NCBI RefSeq assembly: GCF_018604545.1
Contig: NZ_CP075896.1
Coordinates: forward strand, 2,790,001 to 2,854,000
Source of the DNA: Streptomyces koelreuteriae
GTDB lineage: Bacteria > Actinomycetota > Actinomycetes > Streptomycetales > Streptomycetaceae
Direction: 5' to 3'
Length of the DNA stretch: 64,000 nt
Shown here: one piece after another, positions 42,584 to 51,374 of the stretch
Layout of the letters: each line of letters begins with the position of its first letter
Position numbering within the stretch: the stretch's first letter is position 1
The notes under the pieces: model-generated
The model's database searches: none
What the model saw: only the letters and a program-made list of their open reading frames with translations
What the model was told of the DNA's origin: nothing
Program-made: the position numbers and the translations under genes

Positions 42584-44209
42584 TTATGCGGTGGGGGTGG
42601 TCAGGGCCGCCAAGGGGAGTTCCAGGCGGACTTCCGTTCCCTGGGGGTGGCTGCCGCGGCCGATGCGGATGCGGGCGCCCACCGAGGCGGCGCGTTCGAC
42701 CATGCCGACCAGGCCGAAGTGGCCCGCTCGGCGGAGTTGTTCGAGTGTCGTGCCGGGGGGAAGGCCCTTTCCGTCGTCGTAGACGCTGATGCGGAGCAGG
42801 TCGCCGTGGACGCCCGCGCTGACGTCGACGCGGGTGGGGTGTGCGTGGCGGTGGGCGTTCTCCATCGCTTCCGCGGCGATGGTGAGGAGCTGGCGGGCCA
42901 CCGCGGGTGGGACGGGGGGTACGGAGTGCTCGCCGGTGGGGCGGTAGACGGCGGTGAGACCCGTGCGGGCGCTGAAGTCGCGGGTGCGGGCGGCCAGTTC
43001 GACCAGGACGTCCGTGGCCTGGGACGGGTCCGATTCGCGGCGCAGGTCCGCCAGGAGTTCGCGGGATTCGGCGGCTGCCCGGCGGGCCGAGCGGGCGACC
43101 AGTGCCGCCTGCTGTCTGATCAGGGTGGGGTTCATCCGGTCGGCGGCTGTGGAGCCTTCCAGGCCGTCCGCGGCCAGCGCTACGCCGTGCAGGGTCTTCG
43201 CGACTGAGTCGTGCATCTCGCGGGCCAGGCGGGCGCGTTCCGCGCTGACCGCTTCCGTTACGGCGAGCCTGGCCTGGACGGTGGTGAGGGCCTGGGTGGC
43301 CGCGCCGAAGCGGAGCATGAGGTTACGGAGGCTGGAGCCGACGGCGCCGGCGACGACGCAGAGGCCGGGCAGGAGGGTCGCCTCCGCGAGGCCGGGGGGT
43401 GGGTTCTCCTGTGCCGCGTGGATGAGGAGGAGCAGGAGGGCCTGGAGGCTGGCGAAGACGGCGGCTCCTCGCCAGCCGTAGACAAGGCCGGCGAGGAGGG
43501 GGGTGCAGACGCTGACGTAGGCGAGGGTGCTGTCGGGGCCCGCGGAGATGAGGAGGAGGGCGCCGAAGAGGGTGTCGGCGGCGAGGAGGGTGGGGTGGCG
43601 GAGGAGGAGGGGGCCGAAGCGTTCCCAGTCTCTGAAGAGGACGTAGGAGGTCATGAAGGTGACGACTACGGCTGCGCCGACCAGGCGGGTGGGGAGGCCC
43701 TCGTTGGCGTTGAGGAGGGCGGTGGGGGTGGCCAGGGCGATCATGGCCAGGCGGAAGCCGAAGACCTGTCGGGACAGTGCCTGTAGGGCGTTGACCTGGA
43801 TGTCGATCGCGGGGCTCGTGAGGGTGCCCGTGTCCCGGCCTTCGGCCGGGATGGAGTTCCCACCCGCACCACCCGTGCGGCTTTCGTGGTCGCCTGCGGG
43901 TGGCCCCGGTCGGGGCTCAGCGCCGTCGGCGGCTGACCGGCCGACCGCGCAGAGGGCCGGGCCGTCGTTCGGCTGCCCCTCCGACCTACCACCCGCGTAG
44001 CCCACGTATCCGGCACCCGTGCCCGCCTCCCCACCCCCCTCCACCGCCTCCCACCCCGGCGGCAACGCCGGTGTGACCGACGTCACCGGGATGTCCGGTG
44101 CGCCCGTGCGGGCGTGGGTCGGGAGGACCGTGCCCGCCGGTGGGGTGGTGATCTCGGGTGTCTTGGGGCGGCGGCGCAGCAGCCCGGCGCGTTCCCCTGT
44201 CATCGGCAT
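42584..44209 (-). CDS. Membrane sensor histidine kinase
   Basis: A 541-residue HisKA_3-type kinase. A long disordered N-terminus (about 130 residues) precedes five or six membrane helices (about 150-300). The phospho-acceptor box is ARLAREMHDSVAKTLHGVAL, and the ATPase domain has TIAAEAMENAHRHAHPTRVD and a GLVGMVERA G-box region. There is no large extracytoplasmic sensor domain, so it may sense a membrane or pilus signal. It is the partner of the downstream response regulator, and the pair is embedded between tadC and flp. Confidence 0.88.
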   Translation of the reverse strand: MPMTGERAGLLRRRPKTPEITTPPAGTVLPTHARTGAPDIPVTSVTPALPPGWEAVEGGGEAGTGAGYVGYAGGRSEGQPNDGPALCAVGRSAADGAEPRPGPPAGDHESRTGGAGGNSIPAEGRDTGTLTSPAIDIQVNALQALSRQVFGFRLAMIALATPTALLNANEGLPTRLVGAAVVVTFMTSYVLFRDWERFGPLLLRHPTLLAADTLFGALLLISAGPDSTLAYVSVCTPLLAGLVYGWRGAAVFASLQALLLLLIHAAQENPPPGLAEATLLPGLCVVAGAVGSSLRNLMLRFGAATQALTTVQARLAVTEAVSAERARLAREMHDSVAKTLHGVALAADGLEGSTAADRMNPTLIRQQAALVARSARRAAAESRELLADLRRESDPSQATDVLVELAARTRDFSARTGLTAVYRPTGEHSVPPVPPAVARQLLTIAAEAMENAHRHAHPTRVDVSAGVHGDLLRISVYDDGKGLPPGTTLEQLRRAGHFGLVGMVERAASVGARIRIGRGSHPQGTEVRLELPLAALTTPTA

Positions 44210-44225
44210 GCTGTCGCCCGCCCCC

Positions 44226-45113
44226 CTACTTGCCCGTCACCGAGCCGAAGTCCGTGCCCGAGCCGAGGATGAGGCCGGCGCCGAGGAGGAGCATCGTGGC
44301 CGGGACCATGAAGGTCGTGATCATCATCGTGGCCTTGGGAACGGCCCGGGCGGCCTTGCGGCGGGCGTTCTGGGCATCCGTGCGCCGCATGTCCTTGGCG
44401 AGAGCCACCAGCGTGTCGACGATCGGCGCGCCCAGTTCCTCGCCCTGCTGCAGCGCCGTGACGAACATGGCGACCTGCTCGGAGTCGTTGCGGCGGCGCA
44501 GTTCCGCGAAGGCCTGGCGGCGGCTCATGCCGAGGTCCATCTGGCGGAGGGTGATGCGCAGTTCGTCCGCCCAGGGGCCCTCGTACTTGGACGCGACCCG
44601 GTCCAGGGCCTGGCGGAAGCCGAGGCCGGCGCTCACCACGACCGCGAGGACGTCGAGGAAGTCCGGCAGGGTCCGTTCGATGACGTCCTTGCGGATACGG
44701 ATGGCCGACCAGATGCCGACCTCCGTCCAGAACGCGCCGAAGGCCAGCAACAACAAGGCCACCAGGAGTTGGCCCCGCATCAGGAAGACCAGGAAGCCGA
44801 CCCCGCCCAGGGCTCCGTAGACCGCCCGGCGAGCCGCGTAGCGGTCGATCGTCAGGCCGCCCGGGTTGCCCGCCAGGTCGATCTTGCGGCGGTACTTGGC
44901 CACCTGCTTGGGGCCCATGAGGCGCAGCACCGCGGGGGCGTAGCGCATGCCCATGCGGTCGATGAGCGAGTCGACCGCTCCCGTACGCGTGGAGCCGACC
45001 TCCAACGCCAGCGCGAGGTCGCCGGGCAGTTTCGCCTCGGCGCGGTACATGCGGATGCCGGCGAAGATGCCCCAGACGCTGAGGCCCATCAGCAGGGCGA
45101 GGAGAAGTCCCAT
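44226..45113 (-). CDS. tadC: TadC-like type II secretion F domain protein
   Basis: A 295-residue inner-membrane platform protein. One helix at the N-terminus (LLLALLMGLSVWGIFAGI), two near residues 95-130, and a final helix (MMITTFMVPATMLLLGAGL) frame the T2SF domain: PDFLDVLAVVVSAGLGFRQA, RRQAFAELRRR and ALQQGEELGAPIVDTL. With TadB it forms the membrane platform on which the TadA ATPase acts. Confidence 0.9.
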   Translation of the reverse strand: MGLLLALLMGLSVWGIFAGIRMYRAEAKLPGDLALALEVGSTRTGAVDSLIDRMGMRYAPAVLRLMGPKQVAKYRRKIDLAGNPGGLTIDRYAARRAVYGALGGVGFLVFLMRGQLLVALLLLAFGAFWTEVGIWSAIRIRKDVIERTLPDFLDVLAVVVSAGLGFRQALDRVASKYEGPWADELRITLRQMDLGMSRRQAFAELRRRNDSEQVAMFVTALQQGEELGAPIVDTLVALAKDMRRTDAQNARRKAARAVPKATMMITTFMVPATMLLLGAGLILGSGTDFGSVTGK

Positions 45114-45135
45114 GGGTCCGTTCCCTCCTGGCTTC

Positions 45136-46080
45136 TCAGACGTCGATGCGGGACAGGCGGCGGATGAGGACGAAGCCGACGGCGTAGAGCGCGAAGGCGA
45201 TGATGACCGCCCCCTGGCCGAAGGGGGAGCCGGTCATACGGTCCAGGGCGCCGTCCTTCACCCCGTTCATCAGGAACAGTGAGCCCACGCCCAGGACCGG
45301 CACGGCGTAGGACGTCATGCTGACCTGGGAGAGCTGGGTGCGGACCTCGCGTCGGGTCTCCTTGCGTTCCTCCAAGGTCTCCGTCAGGTTCCGCAGGGCG
45401 CTCACGACCTGGCCGCCCGCCCGGTTGGACAGGACGAGGGTGGTGACGAGGACGACGAGTTCGCGGGACGGGAGGCGGTCCGCCATCTCGTCGAGTGCCT
45501 CGTCCAGCGACGCTCCCACCGCGAGCTGCGCGGAGACCTTGCCCAGTTCCTCGCCCGCCGGGGCCTCCATCTCCTCCGCCGCCATGCCGATGGCCGTGCG
45601 CAGAGCAAGGCCCGCCTGGGTCGCGTTGGCGAGGATCCGGGCCATCTCGGGGAGCTGGTTGATGAACTTCTCGATGCGTTTCTGGCGTTGCCAGTTGAGG
45701 AACTGGATCGCCACCCCGATGCCGAGGAGGCCCGCCAGCGGGCCGAAGAACGGGGCGAGGGCTGCCTGGCCGATCAGCCACAGGCCGGCGACCATGGCGA
45801 GCATGTAGACGAAGAACTCACCCGGGGTGATGTCCAGGCCCGTCGCCGCCAGGCGGAGTTCCAGCTTCCTGCCGAGCCCGGTGCGCCGCAGCCGGCGGTC
45901 CAGGTTCGGGAAGTGCCGGCGCCGGCCGCCGACCGGGACCTGGCCGGCGGCGGTCAGGCGGTCGACGAGCGCCTGACGCTGTGCCTTGCCCGTGGCCCAG
46001 GAGTGCAGGCCGACGACCGCGAGGACGCACGTCAGCAGGGTGATGCCCGTGGTGAGCGTGATGAGCGTGTGCAGATCCAT
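45136..46080 (-). CDS. tadB: TadB-like type II secretion F domain protein
   Basis: A 314-residue membrane protein with an N-terminal helix, two middle helices (about residues 92-130) and a C-terminal pair. The T2SF core reads INQLPEMARILANATQAGLA, SLDEALDEMADRLPSRELVV and LRNLTETLEERKETRREVRT. It pairs with TadC in the Tad platform and lies 9 bp downstream of the ATPase gene. Confidence 0.9.
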   Translation of the reverse strand: MDLHTLITLTTGITLLTCVLAVVGLHSWATGKAQRQALVDRLTAAGQVPVGGRRRHFPNLDRRLRRTGLGRKLELRLAATGLDITPGEFFVYMLAMVAGLWLIGQAALAPFFGPLAGLLGIGVAIQFLNWQRQKRIEKFINQLPEMARILANATQAGLALRTAIGMAAEEMEAPAGEELGKVSAQLAVGASLDEALDEMADRLPSRELVVLVTTLVLSNRAGGQVVSALRNLTETLEERKETRREVRTQLSQVSMTSYAVPVLGVGSLFLMNGVKDGALDRMTGSPFGQGAVIIAFALYAVGFVLIRRLSRIDV

Positions 46081-46089
46081 CGGTCGGTC

Positions 46090-47427
46090 CTACCTGGCTT
46101 CTCGGGTGGCTAGCTGGTCCGCGGACCGGGCGATGCCGAAGGCCTGCGGGAGGGGCTGGCTCGCCATGTAGAGGCGGTCGGCGGTGCGGCGTGGGACGGG
46201 GAAGTACTCGAAGTTGCCGTGGATACGGCCGTCGGAGCTCATGGGCCGCGCGTTGAAACGGGCGACCGTGACCAGCCGGTACGGGTCGCTGCCGTGGCTG
46301 TCCATCAGGGCGATCTCGGTGATGCGGCGGGCGCCGTCCGCGAACCGGGTGAGCTGCACGATGACGTCCACCGCGCTGTTGATCTGGTCGTGCAGCGCCA
46401 CGAAGGGGATCTCCACGTCCGACATGGAGGCGAGGGTCTGCAGGCGCATCAGCGCGTCCTCCGCGCTGTTGGCGTGGACGGTGGCCAGCGAGCCGTCGTG
46501 GCCGGTCGACATCGCCTGGAGCATGTCCAGGGACTCCCCGCCTCGGACCTCACCGACCACGATGCGGTCGGGGCGCATGCGCAGGGAGTTGCGGACCAGG
46601 TCGCGGATGGAGACCTGGCCCTTGCCCTCGACGTTCGGCGGGCGTGACTCCAGGCGGATCACATGGGCCTGCTGGAGCTGGAGTTCGGCGGAGTCCTCGA
46701 TGGTGATGATGCGTTCGCCTCCGGGGATGAGCCCGGAGAGCGCGTTCAGCAGGGTCGTCTTTCCCGTGCCGGTCGCGCCCGAGACGATGACGTTGAACTT
46801 CGCCTGCACCAGGCCCGCCAGCAGGTACAGCATGTGCTCGTCGAGCGAGCCGAGGCCGATGAGCTCCTGGAGCGTGAAGGAGCGCGGGAAGCGGCGGATC
46901 GTGAGGGTGGCGCCCGTCAGGGACAGGGGCGGGATGATGACGTTGACACGCTCGCCGGAGGGAAGACGGGCGTCGACCATCGGGTTCGACTCGTCGACAC
47001 GGCGGTTGACCGTCGAGACGATCCGCTCGATCGTCTGCATGAGCTGGTCGTTCGAGGCGAAGCGCAGGGGCAGTTGCTCCACCCGGCCGCCGCGCTCCAC
47101 GAAGATCGCGTCCGGGCCGTTCACCATGATCTCCGTGATGGAGGCGTCCTCCAGGAGCGGCTCCAGGATGCCGAGGCCCAGCGCCTCGTCGACCACCCTG
47201 CGGATGAGCTGCGAGCGTTCCACGGTCGACAGCACCGGGCCCTCGCGGCTGATGATGTGCCCGAGCACCCGCTCCAGCCGCGCCCTGCGCTCGGCGGCGG
47301 CCAGCGAGCTCATCTCCGCGAGGTCGATCTCCTCCAGGAGCTTGGCCCGGTAGGAGGCGACCATGTGACCGTCCTCGCCCCGGTTCCCGTGCTCCTCGGG
47401 GGAGTTGATGCGTGCTCGCAGGCTCAT
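46090..47427 (-). CDS. cpaF: CpaF/TadA secretion ATPase
   Basis: A 445-residue hexameric ATPase that powers Flp pilus assembly. Walker A is VIVSGATGTGKTTLLNALSG, the Asp box is ERIITIEDSAELQLQ, Walker B is RIVVGEVRGGESLDMLQAMS, and the His box GHDGSLATVHANSAEDALMR follows. The N-terminal segment LLEDASITEIMVNGPDAIFV is family-typical. A single motor is present, as in most Tad systems. Confidence 0.95.
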   Translation of the reverse strand: MSLRARINSPEEHGNRGEDGHMVASYRAKLLEEIDLAEMSSLAAAERRARLERVLGHIISREGPVLSTVERSQLIRRVVDEALGLGILEPLLEDASITEIMVNGPDAIFVERGGRVEQLPLRFASNDQLMQTIERIVSTVNRRVDESNPMVDARLPSGERVNVIIPPLSLTGATLTIRRFPRSFTLQELIGLGSLDEHMLYLLAGLVQAKFNVIVSGATGTGKTTLLNALSGLIPGGERIITIEDSAELQLQQAHVIRLESRPPNVEGKGQVSIRDLVRNSLRMRPDRIVVGEVRGGESLDMLQAMSTGHDGSLATVHANSAEDALMRLQTLASMSDVEIPFVALHDQINSAVDVIVQLTRFADGARRITEIALMDSHGSDPYRLVTVARFNARPMSSDGRIHGNFEYFPVPRRTADRLYMASQPLPQAFGIARSADQLATREAR

Positions 47428-47443
47428 GGGTGCGGTGCTCCGT

Positions 47444-47857
47444 TCAGTGGTCGCGCGGCATCGTGGCGGTCTTGACCGCCGGGTCGAACTTCCAGCCGGG
47501 CACGAGGGACGGGATCTCCACGGTGGCCGTGACGGTGACCTCGTCCGGGCCGTACGACGCAGGACAGCCGGTCACGTTCAGCCAGCTGCTCACCGCCGCC
47601 CGGCAGTCCGCCTCGTGCGGCCCCTCCAGCGACGCACTGCGCGCCCCCGTCCGGGCCGCCGTCCCCGCCTGCTGGGCCGTGTACGCGATCAGGCCGAGCT
47701 GTACGGCGGCCAGCCCGACGAGGATCAGGATCGGCAGGAAGCCGATGAACTCGATCGCGACCTGGCCCCGGTCACGGCCCTCTGTCGCGACCTGGCCCCG
47801 GTCACGGCCCTCGATCGCGACCTGGTCCCGGTCGCGGCCCTTGTCAGGACGCGCCAT
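47444..47857 (-). CDS. TadE-like pseudopilin with triplicated signal motif
   Basis: A 137-residue pseudopilin. The ATG at 47857 overlaps the upstream TadE gene's end. The N-terminus contains GRDRDQVAIE, GRDRGQVATE and GRDRGQVAIEF in succession: a 30-bp unit repeated three times, duplicating the G/QVAIE prepilin-peptidase site. The helix IGFLPILILVGLAAVQLGL follows the last copy, and the C-terminal domain has two cysteines (DCRAAV, TGCPAS). TadE proteins are minor pilins needed for assembly. Confidence 0.85.
   Translation of the reverse strand: MARPDKGRDRDQVAIEGRDRGQVATEGRDRGQVAIEFIGFLPILILVGLAAVQLGLIAYTAQQAGTAARTGARSASLEGPHEADCRAAVSSWLNVTGCPASYGPDEVTVTATVEIPSLVPGWKFDPAVKTATMPRDH
47751..47840. 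repeat. Three 30-bp tandem repeats in tadE
   Basis: Units 47751-47780, 47781-47810 and 47811-47840 on the plus strand each start TC(G/T)(A/G)TCGCGACCTGG and differ at only two to four positions. They are in frame and encode the basic leader and cleavage site of the pseudopilin. Confidence 0.9.
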
Positions 47858-48245
47858 CTGAGTCCGCCTCCTCGACCGCACCGGCGTGCCCCCGGACCGG
47901 GAACGGGACGGAGAGCGTGCCCGGGAAGAGGATGGGGACTTCGAGCTTGACGTCGGCCGTGACATAGCCGGTGCCGCCGCAGGTCACCTCGGCGCCGGAG
48001 CTCCACGCCTCCGAGAGGTGCTTGAGCCCGGCGGCCCGGCAGGCGCCGTCGCGCGCGCCGCGCTCCGTCGCCGTCGCCGCCCGCACCGCCTCGTCCGCCG
48101 CGTTCCCCGCGAGGATGTAGGTGTAGCCCACGAGGACGACCTGCCACAGCGCCACCAGCGTCACGATGATCGTCGGTGTCATCCCGAGGAACTCGATGGT
48201 GACCTGGCCCCGGTCCCGTTCTCGCTCCCTCACAGGCACGTTCAT
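47844..48245 (-). CDS. TadE-like pseudopilin
   Basis: A 133-residue pseudopilin whose ATG overlaps the stop of the TadZ-like gene (ATGA). The leader RERERDRGQVTIEFLGMTP contains the G/QVTIEF processing motif. It is followed by the helix TIIVTLVALWQVVLVGYTYI and a small domain with two cysteines (GACRAAG, VTCGGTG). It has one copy of the motif that is triplicated in the next gene. Confidence 0.87.
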   Translation of the reverse strand: MNVPVRERERDRGQVTIEFLGMTPTIIVTLVALWQVVLVGYTYILAGNAADEAVRAATATERGARDGACRAAGLKHLSEAWSSGAEVTCGGTGYVTADVKLEVPILFPGTLSVPFPVRGHAGAVEEADSDGAS

Positions 48246-49495
48246 CCCTCCCTCCGCCGTCGAAAGCTCACCGACCCCCGGTCGCCGCCGCGGAACCCCC
48301 GGCCCCCCTTCTGGGCGCCGTCGGGGACCTTGACCAGGCCCAGTTCTCCCGCGAGGCCCCACAGGGCCTGTTTCACCGCGCTCTTGTTCTCCAGTTCGTG
48401 GATGCGGCCCGCGTCCACGACGCTCTGCAGTTCCTTGAAGTTGGCGGGGACGACGGTGGCGGCGACCGCCGTGCCGGTGATCTTCTGGATCAGGGGCGGC
48501 TGGATCTCCGTACCGCGGCTGTGCCGGTTGACGACGACGGTCGTCTCCTCGGCCTTGCGGATCTGCAGCCGGTCCCACATCCGTACCGCCCGTTTGGCGC
48601 CCCGTACGGCGACCACGTCCGGCGTGGTGACGAGCAGGGCCCGGTCCGCCATCTCCACGGCCGCCGCGCCCGCGCCGCCGAGCTGGGCGCCGCAGTCGAT
48701 GACGACGATCTCGTAGCGGGAGCGCAGGGCGCTGACGATCTGGCGGGCGGCGCGGTCGGTGACGTCCTCGCCGCGCTCCCCCTCGGCCGGGGCGAGCAGC
48801 AGGGCGAGGCCGGTGTCGTGACGGAAGACCGCGTCGGCCAGAACGCGCGGGGAGATGTCCGTGATGGCGGCCAGGTCGACGACGGAGCGGCGGAACTGGA
48901 CGTCGAGGTAGGAGGCGATGTCGCCGGTCTGGAGGTCCATGTCGACCAGGGCGGTGCTGCGGCCGGAGGCCTGGGCTGCCAGGGCGAGCTGGATGGCGGT
49001 CAGGGTGGCTCCGGTGCCGCCCTTGGCGCCGCTGACGGTGACGACGGTGCCTCCGACGCCGGTGAAGACGTCGCCGCCGGCGCCCAGGTGCCGCCGTACG
49101 CCCACGGACCACTGGGCGACCGCCTGGACGCGGCTGGCCAGTTCCTCGTAGCTCAGGGGCAGGGCGACGAGGCCGCGGGCGCCGTAGTCCATGGCGGCCT
49201 GGAAGAGGCCGGGGCTGGCGTCCGAGGTGACGAGGATGACGCCGACGGCCGGGAAGCGCAGGGCCACTTCTCGGATCAGCTCCAGCGCGGGGACCGGGCC
49301 GATCCGCTCGTGCACGACCACGACCTCGGGCAGTTCGTCGACGGACTCGGCGGCGAGCCGCGCGAGGGTGTCGATGAGCTGGGTGGAGTCGCCCACCGGG
49401 GCCACCGGCTCGGCGTCCGGGAGCTGGCTGAGCAGGGTCGTGATGGACCGGACGGCGTCCGCTTCACCGACTGCCGGGAGGATCCTCGTGGGCAT
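48242..49495 (-). CDS. cpaE: CpaE/TadZ-like ATPase
   Basis: A 417-residue protein with an N-terminal receiver-like domain (about residues 5-125, lacking the acidic phosphorylation pocket) and a MinD/ParA ATPase domain (about 145-390) with the deviant Walker A SGAKGGTGATLTA, switch I DMDLQTGD and IVVIDCGAQLGGAGA. TadZ proteins position the Tad machine, often at a cell pole or septum. The C-terminus is basic (GGDRGSVSFRRRREG). Confidence 0.9.
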   Translation of the reverse strand: MPTRILPAVGEADAVRSITTLLSQLPDAEPVAPVGDSTQLIDTLARLAAESVDELPEVVVVHERIGPVPALELIREVALRFPAVGVILVTSDASPGLFQAAMDYGARGLVALPLSYEELASRVQAVAQWSVGVRRHLGAGGDVFTGVGGTVVTVSGAKGGTGATLTAIQLALAAQASGRSTALVDMDLQTGDIASYLDVQFRRSVVDLAAITDISPRVLADAVFRHDTGLALLLAPAEGERGEDVTDRAARQIVSALRSRYEIVVIDCGAQLGGAGAAAVEMADRALLVTTPDVVAVRGAKRAVRMWDRLQIRKAEETTVVVNRHSRGTEIQPPLIQKITGTAVAATVVPANFKELQSVVDAGRIHELENKSAVKQALWGLAGELGLVKVPDGAQKGGRGFRGGDRGSVSFRRRREG

Positions 49496-49504
49496 GCGGG
49501 CCTC

Positions 49505-50212
49505 TCACTTGTCCTTCGCGAGTTCGTACGTCCGGTCCTGCTCGGGGACCGTGGTGTCGCCGCCGGGCGCGACGAGGGCGAGCCGGACCCGCTGGGCGAA
49601 CGACTCGGCGTAGGTGATGCGCTGGGCGTCGAGGGCGGACAGCGCGAAGGTGATGGGGACGGCGTCGGTGGGCTGCTGGGTGCGGTTGTTCTCGTCCGGC
49701 TTCAGCGCGGTCAGATCGCCCACGTCGATGACCTTGGCGTTGGTCACGATGATCTTCGACTGGTCGGGGTCGCCCTCGCGCTTGCCCTCGAAGGTGGCGT
49801 ACACGTTGACCGAGGAGCCGGGCGTGATCTTGCCGGCCACGCCGGTCGCCGCGTCGATCATGATGGCGACCTCCTGCTGGCCCGGCTGGAGGGCGGGCTG
49901 GCGGACGATCATGTCGGACTGGAGCAGGGAGCCCGAACGCAGCGTCGTGACGGCGATCTTGCCCTGGATCTCCCGCAGATCGGTGACGGCGTTGTCGGAC
50001 AGCCACCGTTCGGGCATCTTGATCTTCTCGAACTGGCCCGTGGTGAGCGTGGTGTAGGGCGGCACGTCGGATTTCAGCCGGTAGGCGGTGACCTCGGGGC
50101 CGACCTTGGACTTCACGTCGCCTATGACGGAGAGCACGCCGGTGAAGGCGCCCAGGGCGCAGACGACCGACAGGAGCAGGAGAAGCACGCCGCGGCGCTG
50201 ACGGGAATTCAT
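49505..50212 (-). CDS. cpaB: CpaB/RcpC-like SAF domain protein
   Basis: A 235-residue protein with one N-terminal membrane helix (GVLLLLLSVVCALGAFTGVL) and an SAF domain (about residues 40-105: DVPPYTTLTTGQFEKIKMPE, GKIAVTTLRSGSLLQ), followed by the RcpC domain (AIMIDAATGVAGKITPGSSV). In Gram-negatives it works with the secretin; here there is no secretin, so it presumably guides the pilus through the wall. Confidence 0.9.
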   Translation of the reverse strand: MNSRQRRGVLLLLLSVVCALGAFTGVLSVIGDVKSKVGPEVTAYRLKSDVPPYTTLTTGQFEKIKMPERWLSDNAVTDLREIQGKIAVTTLRSGSLLQSDMIVRQPALQPGQQEVAIMIDAATGVAGKITPGSSVNVYATFEGKREGDPDQSKIIVTNAKVIDVGDLTALKPDENNRTQQPTDAVPITFALSALDAQRITYAESFAQRVRLALVAPGGDTTVPEQDRTYELAKDK

Positions 50213-50282
50213 GAACCGTGCAACCTCGTTGGGGATAGCGGTCGGTCGGGATCGGAGCGGTGCGCGCGAGCGGTGTCAGGGC

Positions 50283-51149
50283 TCACCCGACGGCCGTTCG
50301 GTTCTCGAGCTGTTTGGGGGGCGGGCCGTCGTAAACGGGTGGCATGGCCGAGCAGAACACGCAGCGGTCGCCGATGACGTCGATGCCGCACCAGTGGCAA
50401 CTGCCGCGCCGTACGGAGGTGACCAGTTGGTAGAGGACCGACAGGTCGGGCAGGAAGCTGCAGAACTCGATGAGCTTGCCGGTGCCCCACCAGCCGGGGG
50501 ACTCGGCCGGGAGCGGGATCTCGCGCAGCCCCTGCACCTTCCAGGAGGGGGCGAGGGTGGTGGTGACCCAGTCGGACTGGAGCTGCCCCTTGGCGACGAG
50601 CATCCACGTGCCGAACTCGGGGCCGGGGAGGGCGGCTTCGGGGGTGATCTTCACGAGCCGTGGCTCGGGGTGGGCGAGGACGCCGAACTGGCTGCCCGGG
50701 ACCCAGGACTTGGCGTGTGATTTCAGGCCGACGGGGACGCGGTCGAGGCGGGTGACGGAGCCCAGCAGCGCCCCGGCGTGGATGTAGTGGACGAGCAGCC
50801 GGCCCGCCGAGGCGAGCACGCCGGGGCTGATGTCGCAGGACGCGAGCTGCCGTAACTGACGGGCCAGGACCGCCAGTCCGAGCGGAGGCAGATCCGGGCG
50901 GAAGAGGGCGATGCGGTCGCTCTCCATGAGGGAGCGCAGGGTGTGCAGGCGGCGCTGTACGGCGGTGGGCGCGGCCTGGGAGCAGACCACGATGACGTGT
51001 CCGTGGTGCTCGACCAGGGCCTGCATCTCGGCGAGCGCCTGTTCCAGGGGGCGCTTGTCGATGTCCCTCAGCACGACGGCGGGCAGGGTGCGTTCGTCCT
51101 GTGGCGGCAGTGCCATGTCGGCACCTGTCACGGCAATGGCAGTTGGCAC
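50283..51149 (-). CDS. Zinc-ribbon protein at the head of the Tad operon
   Basis: A 288-residue protein of unknown function starting at GTG 51149 (GGGGAG, six bases); a longer start at 51218 is possible. The last 45 residues contain CHWCGIDVIGDRCVFC, a four-cysteine zinc ribbon (CxxC...CxxC). The body (DIDKRPLEQALAEMQALVEH, HVIVVCSQAAPTAVQRRLHT) resembles a Rossmann-like domain. It is the first minus-strand gene before cpaB, with a 70-bp gap, and is probably a Streptomyces-specific Tad accessory factor. Confidence 0.6.
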   Translation of the reverse strand: MPTAIAVTGADMALPPQDERTLPAVVLRDIDKRPLEQALAEMQALVEHHGHVIVVCSQAAPTAVQRRLHTLRSLMESDRIALFRPDLPPLGLAVLARQLRQLASCDISPGVLASAGRLLVHYIHAGALLGSVTRLDRVPVGLKSHAKSWVPGSQFGVLAHPEPRLVKITPEAALPGPEFGTWMLVAKGQLQSDWVTTTLAPSWKVQGLREIPLPAESPGWWGTGKLIEFCSFLPDLSVLYQLVTSVRRGSCHWCGIDVIGDRCVFCSAMPPVYDGPPPKQLENRTAVG

Positions 51150-51374
51150 GCGCAGCTCCCCGTTTCCCCATGCCCGTCGGCGCGCCGGTGTGACTCCGGC
51201 CGACTTCGGTGACTTCACTGCGTGACTACCTCAGCACTGTATCCACGGCTCTGTGACCGGAGAACAGCGTTTGTGTAGCTCGGGAGCAACTGTCGTTGCA
51301 CAAGATGCGCCAAAACGGGGCAGGTTGAGCATCTTGCCGGTCGAGGGCGAGGACTCAGGGCGAAGCCCCAAGTT

